Positions 17,817-27,141 are shown, counted from the stretch's first letter. The stretch is DNA of 64,000 bases from Xanthobacteraceae bacterium (GCA_004297465.1 SCUB01000007.1:1-64000), one strand, 5' to 3'. Notes: a model not told the origin generated them from the letters alone. Program-made: numbers and translations.

Positions 17817-18215
17817 TCAAGGCTGGCGCAGCCGTGCCTCGATCGCCGCGCGGGCCGCGCCGACGCTCTCACGCAGCGCGGTCAGCGCGCTGGCCTTGAC
17901 CGTGGCGCCGCCCTGCCGCACCGCCGCCTCGAAGCCGCGCGCGGCCTCCGCGACGCCGAACGCGCCGATGCTAAGCGCGGCTCCCTTGAGGGTATGGGCC
18001 AGCACCGCGGAATCGGCGCCCAGTCCCGACAGCAGGTCCATCACCCGGTCCATCTGGTTCAGGAACAGCCCCAACACTTCATGTTCCAGATCGCGCTGGC
18101 CCAGCGTCATGCGCGAGAGGTGCTCGCCATCGAGCGGACCGTCCGGGTATGCGGGATTATGGGGGGCAAGCGGTGGCGAAGGCATCCAGTCGATCCGTTT
18201 GCGCAGCGCGGACAT
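17817..18215 (-). CDS. Hpt-domain phosphotransfer protein
   Basis: The 132-residue product has the histidine phosphotransfer motif AHTLKGAALSIGA with the phospho-accepting His74, preceded by RDLEHEVLGLFLNQM and followed by a helical hairpin, the four-helix Hpt bundle. It would relay phosphate between a hybrid kinase and a response regulator; neither is in the window. The ATG at 18215 is chosen because CAGGAGG lies 6 bases upstream; the frame is open further up with weaker starts. It is divergent from the polar growth protein gene across a region with a CtrA box. Confidence 0.87.
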   Translation of the reverse strand: MSALRKRIDWMPSPPLAPHNPAYPDGPLDGEHLSRMTLGQRDLEHEVLGLFLNQMDRVMDLLSGLGADSAVLAHTLKGAALSIGAFGVAEAARGFEAAVRQGGATVKASALTALRESVGAARAAIEARLRQP

Positions 18216-18610
18216 CGGCGGCCTCCTGGCTGCGGGTGCATCCATGTATCGGGAGGGCGCAGCAATCATCCCAGCCAATCATGCCGCGGTTAACGGATTG
18301 TTGCCCGAGGGCACCGCCAAGGCGCAGATTTCCACAATCCAAAAACACACGATTTGCATGCGAAATTAACGATGATTAAAATGTTCTTAACAGCGATGGT
18401 TTCATTCGCGCGGTCAAACCAATAGAATGTTGCCAGAAATACGGCAAAAGCCCTTTTTGCGTCCGCCGCGGGCGCAGAAGGGAATGGGGGTTTGTGGCCT
18501 CTCGCGCCGCCAGCAACGGCCCGGCTGCGGCAATTCGTAGTTCATTCCAGAGCAATCACGCTTCCCGAGCAATCACACCAAGTCTCGTAAACAACAAGGC
18601 GTTCACGGAA
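18216..18610. other. 395-bp intergenic regulatory region
   Basis: This non-coding stretch lies between the divergent Hpt and polar-protein genes. It is much more AT-rich than the surrounding DNA, especially 18285-18440. It holds a full CtrA box and further TTAA/TTAAC half-sites (for example 18366-18370). No terminator or small gene is evident. An in-frame GTG at 18494 could lengthen the downstream gene by 39 residues. Confidence 0.7.
18376..18391 (+). promoter_or_regulatory. CtrA box (TTAA-N7-TTAAC)
   Basis: TTAAAATGTTCTTAAC is an exact full-length CtrA recognition sequence. It is 160 bases upstream of the Hpt start and 220 bases upstream of the polar protein start. An additional TTAAC at 18366 precedes it with off-spacing of 6. 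CtrA is the cell-cycle master regulator of alphaproteobacteria. Confidence 0.72.
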
Positions 18611-21600
18611 ATGGCGAATACCCCCAAGAAGGTCAAAGACCCCACGGAAGCAGCCCTGTCCGCAATCCAGGAAGCGCTTAATGTCGGCGAGACGATGCCG
18701 ACCATGGCCGCCGCCGATGGCGCTCCCGGACAGTGGACAGCCGCCTCCGTTGCGGCCGATGATTTCGCCGCCGTGCACACCGACGAGTTGCCGTCCTCGC
18801 AGCGCCCGGCCAATGACGACCGCGCCACCATCGGCCAGATCCTGCAGGCGATCCAGCAGGGCCGCCCGACCCGCCGCGCCTATACCATCGCCACGCTGGT
18901 TGCCACGCTGTGGGTGGCCTGCGCCGCCGTGCTGACGGTCGCCTTCCTGCCGGCGCTGCAGGCGCTGGTGAGCGGCGGCGGCGCCGGCACGCTGGCGCTG
19001 GCTGGTCTCGCCGCGACCTTCTTCATGCCGATCGTGCTGTTCTACTATCTGGCCGGACTGGCCTGGCGCAGCCAGGAACTGCGCATGATCGCCCAGTCGA
19101 TGGCGCAGCTCGCGGTCCGCCTGTCCGAGCCGGAGCATGTCGCCAGCGACGCCATCGTCAGCGTCGGCCAGGCGATCCGCCGCGAGGTCGCGGCCATGGG
19201 CGACGGCGTGGAGCGCGCGGTGGCGCGCGCCGGCGAACTGGAATCGCTGGTCGCCAACGAGGTCGCCGCGCTGGAACGCGCCTATGGCGACAATGAAGTG
19301 CGCATCCGCGCCCTGCTCGACGACATCGCGCACCAGCGCGACAATCTGGTCGGCCAGGCCGAGCAGGTACGCAACGCCATTTCCGGCGTCCAGATCGACC
19401 TGCGCCAGGACATCGCCGTGATCAGCGACGCCATCGCCGCGCGCGTCGACGACGTGGCCCAGCAGATCACCCAGGCGCTCGACGAGCGCGGCGCGCACAT
19501 CACCCAGACGCTCGAAGAGCACGGCGCGCACATCACCCAGGCGCTCGGCAATGCCGGCGACAGCATGATCGTCGCGCTCAGCGAACGCGGCGGCGACCTG
19601 CTCGACCGCCTCGAACAGGCCAGCTCCGAAACCGCGCGCGCGGTGCTGGAAGCCAGCGACCAGATCAACGCCAGCCTCAACTTCAAGACCGATCACGTCC
19701 AGGCGGAATTCGGCGAACTCGCCGAGCGCATCCACGACATGATCGCGGAGCGGCTCGACCGCGTCAGCTCGGCGTTCGCCGACAAGGCCATCACCATGGT
19801 CGACGACATCGCCGGCCGCACCGAGCAGGTCCACGACGCGCTCAAGAATTCCGGCGACTCGCTCCTGGTCGAACTCGACCTGCGCAGCACCGATCTGGTC
19901 AGCAAGATCGAGGAGGCTGGCAGCCGCCTGTCCGAGCGCGTGCTCGCTAGCGGCGAGAAATCCAACGAGGCGCTCGACACCACCGTCACCAGTCTCGTCG
20001 CCAAGGTCGTCGATCAGGCCGAGACGACGCAAGCCGCGCTCGCCGGCCGCATCCAGGGCTTCGACGATCTGTTGCGCGAGCACGGCACCGAACTTGCCGA
20101 ACGTTTCGCGCGCGACAGCGGCATGCTGGGCACGCTGATTACCCGCCATATCGCCGAGTTCGACCGCACCGTGAAGACCTATGGCGGCGAGATTGTCGAA
20201 CGCATGGGCCAGCACACCCAGGAGATGTCCGAGACGCTGCGCACCTATGTCGACACCTTCGACTCCAAGGTCAGCGCCAAGGGCGAACAGGTCACCGGCG
20301 CGCTCGACGCGCGGCTGACGCGGTTCCAGGAGGCGATCGATGCCCGCGCGACCTCTCTCGACGTCACGCTCGACACCCGCATCCGGGCGCTCGATCACTC
20401 GATCGAATCCCATCTTGCCAGCGTGACCTCGGCGCTGGCCGACGGCAGCACGCAGGCGATCACCGCGCTCGACAAGCGCATCGCCGAGGTCGCCGAGACC
20501 ATCGAAACGCGCAGCTCGCATCTCGCCGAGACGGTGACGGCGCGATTCCAGGACGTCCATCAGAACCTCGAAGTGCATGCTTCCGCGATCGTCGGCGAGA
20601 TCGGCCATCGCGTCGGCCAGATCGAGGACCTGCTCGGCACCCGCGTCGAGGCCACCAGCAGCCGCCTCGAAGTCGCCAGCCGCCAGATCAGCGAGATGCT
20701 GAGCGCGCGCAGCGACGAGCTTGCCCAGACCATCAAGAGCCGCGCCGACGACGCCGAGCGCGCGCTCATGAGCGTGACCGCCGCCAGCACCGATGCGCTG
20801 CAGGACCGCATGCGCGCCGTGGAGTCCTCACTGCTGAACGTGACCACCTCGACCGCGGAAACCGTGCAGGCCAAGACGCGCGAGATCGAAGCCTCGCTCG
20901 CCGGCCTGACCGCCTCCACGTCGGACATGCTCCAGGCCCGCGCCCGCGAGGTCGAATCGACGCTCATCACCGCTTCCAGCACGGCCGATACGCGGCTGCG
21001 CGCCACCACGGCGGAACTCAGCACGCAGTTCGTGTCGGCCTCGGAGAAGCTGGCGGCCACGCTGCGCCATGAGGTCATCGACGCCGAACACAACCTGCTT
21101 GCGGCAACGGCCGACATGGAAAGCCGGCTCAAGTCGGTTTCCGGTGAAATCACGGCGCAGTTCGTCGCCGCCTCCGACAAGGTGGCGAGCACGCTCCGGC
21201 ACGACGCGTCCGACGTCGAACGCGCGCTCGCCGCCGCCACCAGCAATCTGAGCACCAGCGTGACCGGCAAGGCCAGCGAGGCGGTCGGCGCCATGCGCCA
21301 GCGCGCCGATGAACTCACGCAACTGATCGACGACAAGCGCGGCGCGCTGGTGATGTCGCTCGACAGCAAGGGCCAGGAGATCGCCGGCCACATCACCCGC
21401 GCCACAGACGACGCGATCAAATCGATTACCAGCACCGGGCTGGTGTTCGCCGACAACATGAAGAATAACAGCGGCGAGATCGCGCGCCTCATCAACGCCG
21501 CGAGCGAGGTCGCCACCAGCGCCGTCAACCGCTCGCTCAGGGAAATCCAGGACACCACCCGCGCCGCCATCGAACAGTCGCGCCAGGTCGCCTCCAGCTC

Positions 21601-23113
21601 GGTCACCGAGATGCAGGAAACCGGCAAGATGCTGCGCACCGACACGCTGGCGATGTTCGAGCGGCTGCGCGAGGGCAACATCCTGCTGCAGGAAGTGCTC
21701 ACCGGCGCTCACGAGAATCTCGGCGCGCTGGAGAACACCCTGGTCACGCGGGTCGCCACCTTCGTCTCCACCGTCAATGACATGACGGCGAAGAACGACA
21801 CCGCCAGCGATAGGGTCGAGACCCAGCTCGCGCTGTTCAACAACAAGACGCGTCACGTGCTCGACGAACTGTCGGCGCTGTCGCAGCAGTTCGACGCCCA
21901 CGGCCAGGGCATCATCGAGGCCGCCGCGCTCATCGAGCAGAGCAACCAGCGCGCCAGCCATTCGGTGGCCGAGCGCAAATCGACGCTCGACCAACTCATT
22001 GCCACGCTGGACATGCGCACCAACGACCTCGACCAGCGGCTGACGCGGTTCACCAGCCTGCTCGACGATTCGATGGAGGCCGCCGAGGCGCGCGCCCGCG
22101 ACATCGCGCGCGTGGTCGCCGAATCCGCCAACGCCAGCACCACCACGATAGGCCGCCAGTTCGAGGCGGTGCGCTCCTCGGCCGAAGAAGAGCGCCGCCT
22201 CACCGTCGAGGCGATGCGCGAGGTCTACGACCAGGGCACGCAGGAAGCCGAGACCATGTTCAAGCGCGCGGCGGACGGCTTCGCCTCCACCATGCGCGGC
22301 ATGAAGCAGATGGCCGCCGAGATGCAGCGCGAGCTCGAAGCCACGCGCGCCGAGTTGCGCCGTGGCGTGCTTGAGATGCCGCAGGAGGCCGCCGAGAGCA
22401 CGGCGCAGATGCGCAAGGTCATCGTCGACCAGATCGAGGCGCTGGCCGAGCTCAACCGCATCGTCGCCCGCCACGGCCGCGCCGATTCCGCCGCGCAGCG
22501 TCCGGCGGTGGCCGACACCGCGGCCGAACCGGTGCTCGCCACCGTCGCGGCGCAGGCCATTCGCCCGGCCGCGCGCGGCCGCGAGGCCGGCAGCGCCACC
22601 GCGCTGCCGCCGCCCGACCTCGGCGTCGCCGCGCCGCCGCGCCGGACCGAGACGCCGCCGGCCAGCGCCGCCCATGGCAGCGACTCCGGCCGCGACGGTT
22701 GGCTGTCGGACCTGCTCAACCGCGCCGAGCCGGGCATCGCCGAGCGTCCCGACGCGCGCGGCGGCCGCGCCGACGACAGTTCGCTCGACACGCTGTCGCT
22801 CGATATCGCCCGCCTGGTCGACCGCGACATGGCCGCCGACATGTGGGCGCGCTATCAGCGCGGCGAGCGCAAGGCCTTCAGCAAGCGCCTTTACACCGCC
22901 GCCGGGCAGAAGACGTTCGACGAGGTGAGCCGCAAGTATCGCGCCGACCGCACCTTCCGGCAGACCGTCGACCGCTACATCGCCGAGTTTGAGCGCCTGC
23001 TCGACGACGTGTCGCGCGACGAGCGCGGCGCGACGACGCTGCGCAGCTACCTGACCTCGGAATCGGGACTGGTCTACACCCTGCTCGCCCACGCCTCGGG
23101 CCGGCTGGGATAA
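18611..23113 (+). CDS. giant polar coiled-coil membrane protein, GPR/RgsE-like
   Basis: The 1500-residue product has two adjacent membrane segments (~91-120 and ~126-152). A very long helical region (~160-1300) of apolipoprotein/tropomyosin-like repeats, rich in Ala, Glu, Thr and Ser, follows. Then comes a Pro/Ala-rich linker and a conserved C-terminal domain (~1395-1500) with YQRGERKAFSKRLYT and a final LLAHASGRLG. This architecture matches Growth Pole Ring protein (GPR) of Agrobacterium and RgsE of Sinorhizobium, which organise polar growth; both are longer (GPR about 2100 residues). The ATG at 18611 is preferred over an upstream GTG. A small internal duplication, GAHITQTLEE then GAHITQALGN, occurs near 293-312. 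An upstream CtrA box suggests cell-cycle control. A terminator follows. Confidence 0.82.
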   Translation: MANTPKKVKDPTEAALSAIQEALNVGETMPTMAAADGAPGQWTAASVAADDFAAVHTDELPSSQRPANDDRATIGQILQAIQQGRPTRRAYTIATLVATLWVACAAVLTVAFLPALQALVSGGGAGTLALAGLAATFFMPIVLFYYLAGLAWRSQELRMIAQSMAQLAVRLSEPEHVASDAIVSVGQAIRREVAAMGDGVERAVARAGELESLVANEVAALERAYGDNEVRIRALLDDIAHQRDNLVGQAEQVRNAISGVQIDLRQDIAVISDAIAARVDDVAQQITQALDERGAHITQTLEEHGAHITQALGNAGDSMIVALSERGGDLLDRLEQASSETARAVLEASDQINASLNFKTDHVQAEFGELAERIHDMIAERLDRVSSAFADKAITMVDDIAGRTEQVHDALKNSGDSLLVELDLRSTDLVSKIEEAGSRLSERVLASGEKSNEALDTTVTSLVAKVVDQAETTQAALAGRIQGFDDLLREHGTELAERFARDSGMLGTLITRHIAEFDRTVKTYGGEIVERMGQHTQEMSETLRTYVDTFDSKVSAKGEQVTGALDARLTRFQEAIDARATSLDVTLDTRIRALDHSIESHLASVTSALADGSTQAITALDKRIAEVAETIETRSSHLAETVTARFQDVHQNLEVHASAIVGEIGHRVGQIEDLLGTRVEATSSRLEVASRQISEMLSARSDELAQTIKSRADDAERALMSVTAASTDALQDRMRAVESSLLNVTTSTAETVQAKTREIEASLAGLTASTSDMLQARAREVESTLITASSTADTRLRATTAELSTQFVSASEKLAATLRHEVIDAEHNLLAATADMESRLKSVSGEITAQFVAASDKVASTLRHDASDVERALAAATSNLSTSVTGKASEAVGAMRQRADELTQLIDDKRGALVMSLDSKGQEIAGHITRATDDAIKSITSTGLVFADNMKNNSGEIARLINAASEVATSAVNRSLREIQDTTRAAIEQSRQVASSSVTEMQETGKMLRTDTLAMFERLREGNILLQEVLTGAHENLGALENTLVTRVATFVSTVNDMTAKNDTASDRVETQLALFNNKTRHVLDELSALSQQFDAHGQGIIEAAALIEQSNQRASHSVAERKSTLDQLIATLDMRTNDLDQRLTRFTSLLDDSMEAAEARARDIARVVAESANASTTTIGRQFEAVRSSAEEERRLTVEAMREVYDQGTQEAETMFKRAADGFASTMRGMKQMAAEMQRELEATRAELRRGVLEMPQEAAESTAQMRKVIVDQIEALAELNRIVARHGRADSAAQRPAVADTAAEPVLATVAAQAIRPAARGREAGSATALPPPDLGVAAPPRRTETPPASAAHGSDSGRDGWLSDLLNRAEPGIAERPDARGGRADDSSLDTLSLDIARLVDRDMAADMWARYQRGERKAFSKRLYTAAGQKTFDEVSRKYRADRTFRQTVDRYIAEFERLLDDVSRDERGATTLRSYLTSESGLVYTLLAHASGRLG

Positions 23114-23152
23114 CAACAACAGGGCGTCAAACAACAATAGGGCCGCGGATCG

Positions 23153-23187
23153 GGGGCGGAGGTCATTCCTCCGCCCCTTTTCATTTC
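23153..23187 (+). terminator. terminator after the polar protein gene
   Basis: A perfect 10-bp stem (23153-23162 with 23168-23177) around TCATT is followed by TTTTCATTT. It lies 40 bases after the stop. Confidence 0.9.
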
Positions 23188-23216
23188 GCTGTTATCCGAT
23201 CGGGACCGGGAGCCGC

Positions 23217-24110
23217 CTAACGCGCCTGCTGGAGCCTGGGCTTCCTGGCCCGCGGCGCCTGTCTCTGAGGCTGGCTCTGAGGTTGCTGGCCCTGGGGTTG
23301 CTGGCTCTGCTGGGTCTGCGGCTGCTGCTGGGCCGGGGTGTCGAACACGCTGGGACCGCCGAACAGCAGGCGCGTCGGGTTGCGGTCGAAATTGCGCACC
23401 GCGCGGTCGATGTCGCCGATGGTGCGGCGACCTTCGCTGATCAGGCCTCCCGAACGTTTGTCGAGGTTGTCGGCAAGACGCTTGATGGAGCGCGTGGCCT
23501 CCTGCAGGTCGCCCTTGCCGTCCTTGTTGGCCAGCTGTTCAACCCCGGCGAGGATGCTGTCCATGCGCCCCGAGTTACGCGCCAGCATCGCCGTGAAGGC
23601 TTCGATGCTGCGCATGGTGTTGCGCAGCTGTTCCTGGTTTTCGGCGATCACCCGGTCAACCCGCTGCAGGGTGGCGCGCGCGGTCTCGGTGATGTCGCTG
23701 AAGCCCTCGGCGGCGCGAATAACTGGCAGCTCGCCGGGCTTGGCCTCGATCGGCGGGCTGTCGAGCGCCCCGCCATGCAGCGAGACCGAGGCGATGCCGG
23801 TGAGACCCTGGAACTCAAGGCCGAGCTGGGTGTCCTGACGCACCGGCGTGCTGCGCTCGACGGAGAGGATGGCCACCACGCGCTGCGGATCGCTCAGGCC
23901 GATCGACGACACCTCGCCGACGCGTATGCCGTTGAAGGTCACGGCCGCGCCGGTGCGCAGGCCGGACACCGGCCCCGCGAACTCGGCGCGGTACTGAACG
24001 CGGTCGCTGATCGATCCAACGTGTTGGAACCAATAGATAAATCCGAAGGCGCCGAGAATCGCCGCCAGCGTGAAGAACCCGATCAGGACGAAATTCGCCC
24101 GCGTCTCCAT
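23217..24110 (-). CDS. mlaD: MCE-family lipid-binding protein MlaD
   Basis: The 297-residue product has an N-terminal membrane anchor (FVLIGFFTLAAILGAFGFIYW). An MCE domain (~38-118) with the marks GLRTGAAVTFNGIRVGEV and LEFQGLTGIASVSL follows, and then a helical tail. MlaD hexamers carry phospholipids between the inner membrane ABC complex and the periplasm. The last ~50 residues are an unusual Gln/Pro-rich tail ending in a basic stretch. The ATG at 24110 overlaps the mlaF stop as ATGA. It is last in the operon mlaE-mlaF-mlaD. No mlaC or mlaA gene is visible. Confidence 0.9.
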   Translation of the reverse strand: METRANFVLIGFFTLAAILGAFGFIYWFQHVGSISDRVQYRAEFAGPVSGLRTGAAVTFNGIRVGEVSSIGLSDPQRVVAILSVERSTPVRQDTQLGLEFQGLTGIASVSLHGGALDSPPIEAKPGELPVIRAAEGFSDITETARATLQRVDRVIAENQEQLRNTMRSIEAFTAMLARNSGRMDSILAGVEQLANKDGKGDLQEATRSIKRLADNLDKRSGGLISEGRRTIGDIDRAVRNFDRNPTRLLFGGPSVFDTPAQQQPQTQQSQQPQGQQPQSQPQRQAPRARKPRLQQAR

Positions 24111-24901
24111 CAACCCTGCTCCAAGGCTGGTTCGCCAGTCATCACCCGGGCCCGCTTGCCGCGGAAGTACGCCCTGACCCAGGGGTGCTCCGAGGCCAGC
24201 ATGACGTCCATGCCGCCGACCGCGATGACTTTGCCGTCTCCAAGGACGGCGATTCTATCGCAGGCAGTGTGAAGGCTGTCTAAATCATGCGTTACCATGA
24301 ATACCGTCAGGCCCAAAGTTCGCTGCAGCGTCCGCACCAGCTCGTCGAACGCGCCGGCCCCGATCGGGTCGAGCCCCGAGGTCGGCTCGTCGAGGAACAC
24401 GATCTCGGGATCGAGCGCCAGGGCGCGGGCCAGCGCCACGCGCTTGATCATGCCGCCCGACAGCTCCGAGGGGAAGCGGTCGGCGACCTCCGGCTTGAGG
24501 CCGACCATGGCCAGCTTGGCGACGGTGATCTCGTCCATCAGGGTTTGCGACAGGTCGAGATTCTCGCGGATCGGAAACTGGATGTTCTGGCGCACCGAGA
24601 GCGAGGAAAACAGCGCGCCATGCTGGAACAGCACGCCCCAGCGCCGCTCGATGACGCGGCGGGCGGCGTCGTCGGCCTGATCCAGATCGACGCCGAACAC
24701 CTCGATATGACCGCTGACCTTGGGCACCAGCCCGATGATGGTGCGCATCAGCACCGACTTGCCGGCTCCCGAGGCGCCGACGAAGCCGAGGATCTCGCCG
24801 CGCTTCACCTCGAGGTCGAGGCGGTCGAGCACGACATGGCGGCCGAACGCGACCGTCAGCTCGCGGACCCGGATCACGTTGTCGTCGGAAGCGGCCATCA
24901 T
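24110..24901 (-). CDS. mlaF: Mla-type ABC transporter ATP-binding protein
   Basis: This 263-residue ATPase powers phospholipid transport by the Mla complex. Walker A is GASGAGKS (42-49), the ABC signature is LSGGMIKR (147-154) and Walker B is EIVFLDEPTSGLD (166-178). The LSGGM signature with Met is typical of the MCE-associated ATPase subfamily. The gene begins directly after the mlaE stop and overlaps mlaD by four bases, so the three are translated from one message. Either of two tandem ATG codons (24901 or 24898) may be the start. Confidence 0.92.
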   Translation of the reverse strand: MMAASDDNVIRVRELTVAFGRHVVLDRLDLEVKRGEILGFVGASGAGKSVLMRTIIGLVPKVSGHIEVFGVDLDQADDAARRVIERRWGVLFQHGALFSSLSVRQNIQFPIRENLDLSQTLMDEITVAKLAMVGLKPEVADRFPSELSGGMIKRVALARALALDPEIVFLDEPTSGLDPIGAGAFDELVRTLQRTLGLTVFMVTHDLDSLHTACDRIAVLGDGKVIAVGGMDVMLASEHPWVRAYFRGKRARVMTGEPALEQG

Positions 24902-26092
24902 CTACATTCCGATCGAGGCGAAGAAGATGGCGAACACGCCATCGAGCACGATGACGAAGAAGATCGATTTGACCACCGACGACGTGGTGTGACTGCCGAG
25001 CGACTCGGCGCTGCCACGCACGTTGAAGCCTTCGAGACAGGCGATGACGCCGATCACCGCGGCCATGAACGGCGCCTTGATCATCCCCACCTTGAAATGG
25101 TCGAGCGAGATCGCCTCGCGCAGGCGGGACAGGAAGATGTCCGGCTGCAGGCCGCCATAGAGCCACGCCACCAGCCCGCCGCCATACAGCGCCGCCATCG
25201 AGCCGATGAAGGCCAGGATCGGCATCGCGATAATCAGCGCCAGCACGCGCGGCACGATCAGCACCTCGACCGGATCGAACCCCATGGTGCGCAGGGCGTC
25301 GATCTCCTCGCGCATCTTCATCGAGCCGAGCTCGGCGGTGTAGGCGCTGCCCGAGCGGCCCGCCACCATGATGGCGACGATCAGCACGCCGATCTCGCGC
25401 AGGACCAGCACGCCAACCATGTCGACCACATAGACGTCGGCGCCGAACTTGCGGAAATGAAAGATGCCCTGCTGGGCGATGATGCAGCCGATCAGGAAGG
25501 TGATCAGCACCATGATAGGCACCGCGCGCCAGCCGACCTGCTCCATGTGATGGATCAGCGAGGTGAAGCGGAAGGTCTGCGGCCGCACGGCAATGCGCAG
25601 GCCGGCCAGGATGATCGCGCCGGTCATGTTGGCAAGCTGGATCAGGGTATCGGCGACCTCGGACATGGCATGGCCGATCGCCGCAAGCATCAGGACGATC
25701 GCGCCCGGTTCCTTTTGACGCGGCTCGGCGTCGTTGCCGGCGTTGCGCACGGCCTCGACCAGCCCGCGATAATCCTCGGCCAGTCCGGTCAGGCGTGGCG
25801 CGTTGTTCTCGCGCGTCAACGCGCGCCGCAGCCGTTCGATCAGCCAGGCGCCGAAGGTGTCGAGCCGCGCGATATGGGATACGTCGATCTCGACCGCGGC
25901 CTCTTTTCGCGCGCGCCGCTCGGCGTCGCGCACCAGCCGCTCGATCGCGCCGGCGTGCTGCGCGGTCCAGGCGCCGGCCGCGCGCAGCGCCGGGCCGTCC
26001 TGCCCTGCCAGCCGTTCGAGTGTCGGAGCACCGTCCACCGTCAAACTCCTGATTCGGCTCCGGTCTTGTGCCGAACCCGCATTAACAGCCAT
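24902..26092 (-). CDS. mlaE: MlaE permease with N-terminal STAS-like domain
   Basis: The 396-residue product has a C-terminal MlaE permease domain (~150-396) with the conserved MREEIDALRTMGFDPVEVL and LVLREIGVLIVAIMVAGRSG. An N-terminal ~110-residue domain (EIDVSHIARLDTFGAWLIE) resembles a STAS/MlaB domain. In E. coli MlaB is a separate protein, so here the regulatory subunit appears fused to the permease. The ATG at 26092 gives the start before the STAS-like part. It is first in the mlaE-mlaF-mlaD operon and divergent from the epimerase gene, with only 50 bases between start codons. Confidence 0.9.
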   Translation of the reverse strand: MAVNAGSAQDRSRIRSLTVDGAPTLERLAGQDGPALRAAGAWTAQHAGAIERLVRDAERRARKEAAVEIDVSHIARLDTFGAWLIERLRRALTRENNAPRLTGLAEDYRGLVEAVRNAGNDAEPRQKEPGAIVLMLAAIGHAMSEVADTLIQLANMTGAIILAGLRIAVRPQTFRFTSLIHHMEQVGWRAVPIMVLITFLIGCIIAQQGIFHFRKFGADVYVVDMVGVLVLREIGVLIVAIMVAGRSGSAYTAELGSMKMREEIDALRTMGFDPVEVLIVPRVLALIIAMPILAFIGSMAALYGGGLVAWLYGGLQPDIFLSRLREAISLDHFKVGMIKAPFMAAVIGVIACLEGFNVRGSAESLGSHTTSSVVKSIFFVIVLDGVFAIFFASIGM

Positions 26093-26142
26093 ACTTGCCG
26101 CACCCTCGCAACCCCATCGGCACGGCCGCCCAATTTTTCCGC

Positions 26143-27138
26143 ATGAATGTGACATCCGATCGGACATTGACGGCCCGGATCGAACGCTGGCCGATCGCCG
26201 GGGCGTTCACCATCAGCCGCGGCGCCAAGACGGAAGCCGTGGTGGTGGTGGCGGAGCTGCGCCAGGGGCCTCACGCCGGACGCGGCGAATGCGTACCCTA
26301 TGCGCGCTATGGCGAGACACCCGAGGCGGCGCGCGATGCCCTCATGGCCATGGCCGGGGCCGTGCGCGACGGGCTCGACCGCACCACTTTGCAACAGGTA
26401 ATGCCGCCCGGCGCGGCGCGCAACGCGCTCGACTGCGCGCTATGGGATCTGGCCGCCAAGGCGGCCGGCCGGCCGGCGTGGCGGCTGGCCGGGCTCGCCC
26501 CACCCCGCCCGCTCACCACCGCCTATACGATCTCGCTGGGCAGCCCCGAGGCCATGGCAAGCGCCGCCGCGACCGCCTCCAGCCGTCCGCTGCTCAAGGT
26601 CAAGCTCGGCGGCGACGGCGACGCCACCCGCATCGCCTCCGTGCGCGCCGCCGCGCCACGGGCCGAGCTGATCGCCGACGCCAACGAATCGTGGTCGGAC
26701 GCCAACCTCGCCGGCAATCTTGAAGCCTGCCGGCAGGCCGGCGTCACCCTGATCGAACAGCCGCTGCCGGCCAACCGTGACGCCGCGCTGGCGGCGATCC
26801 CCCACCCCATCGCCATCTGCGCCGACGAGAGCGTTCATGACCGCGCCTCGCTCGCCGCGTTGCGCGGCCGCTACGATGCCGTCAACATCAAGCTCGACAA
26901 GACCGGCGGCCTGACCGAGGCGCTGGCGATGGCCGGCGAGGCCGAGCGGCTCGGCTTCGGGCTCATGGTCGGCTGCATGGTCGGCACCTCGCTGGCGATG
27001 GCCCCGGCGCTGCTGGTGGCGCAGCGGGCCCGCGTCGTCGATCTCGACGGGCCGCTGCTCCTGGCGCGCGACCGCGACCACGGCCTGCGCTATGACACCA
27101 GCACGGTGCATCCGCCCGACCCGGCGTTGTGGGGCTGA
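26143..27138 (+). CDS. dipeptide epimerase, enolase superfamily
   Basis: The 331-residue product matches L-Ala-D/L-Glu epimerases, which change the stereochemistry of murein-derived dipeptides so they can be broken down. It has the KxK pair in LLKVKLGGDGD (K152, K154), metal ligands D179 (ADANES), E205 (IEQPLP) and D228 (ADES), and the opposite catalytic Lys in NIKLDKTGG. The substrate could also be another dipeptide. The ATG at 26143 is chosen because the family N-terminus begins there. It ends three bases before the convergent MFS gene. Confidence 0.87.
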   Translation: MNVTSDRTLTARIERWPIAGAFTISRGAKTEAVVVVAELRQGPHAGRGECVPYARYGETPEAARDALMAMAGAVRDGLDRTTLQQVMPPGAARNALDCALWDLAAKAAGRPAWRLAGLAPPRPLTTAYTISLGSPEAMASAAATASSRPLLKVKLGGDGDATRIASVRAAAPRAELIADANESWSDANLAGNLEACRQAGVTLIEQPLPANRDAALAAIPHPIAICADESVHDRASLAALRGRYDAVNIKLDKTGGLTEALAMAGEAERLGFGLMVGCMVGTSLAMAPALLVAQRARVVDLDGPLLLARDRDHGLRYDTSTVHPPDPALWG

Positions 27139-27141
27139 AAT

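Noticed and set aside
18366-18379. TTAA-N6-TTAA as a second CtrA box
   Set aside because: The spacing is 6 rather than 7, so I kept only the exact site 10 bases downstream and treat this as a half-site.
18542-20608. A 688-codon open frame antisense to the polar protein gene (with another, 20828-23137)
   Set aside because: Both are shadows of the repeated Ala/Glu codons on the + strand, and the + strand protein has membrane segments and a conserved C-terminus.
24287-26146. A 619-codon + strand open frame over mlaF and mlaE
   Set aside because: The - strand holds the complete ABC and permease motifs, and the + frame product is His/Gln/Asp-rich without domains.
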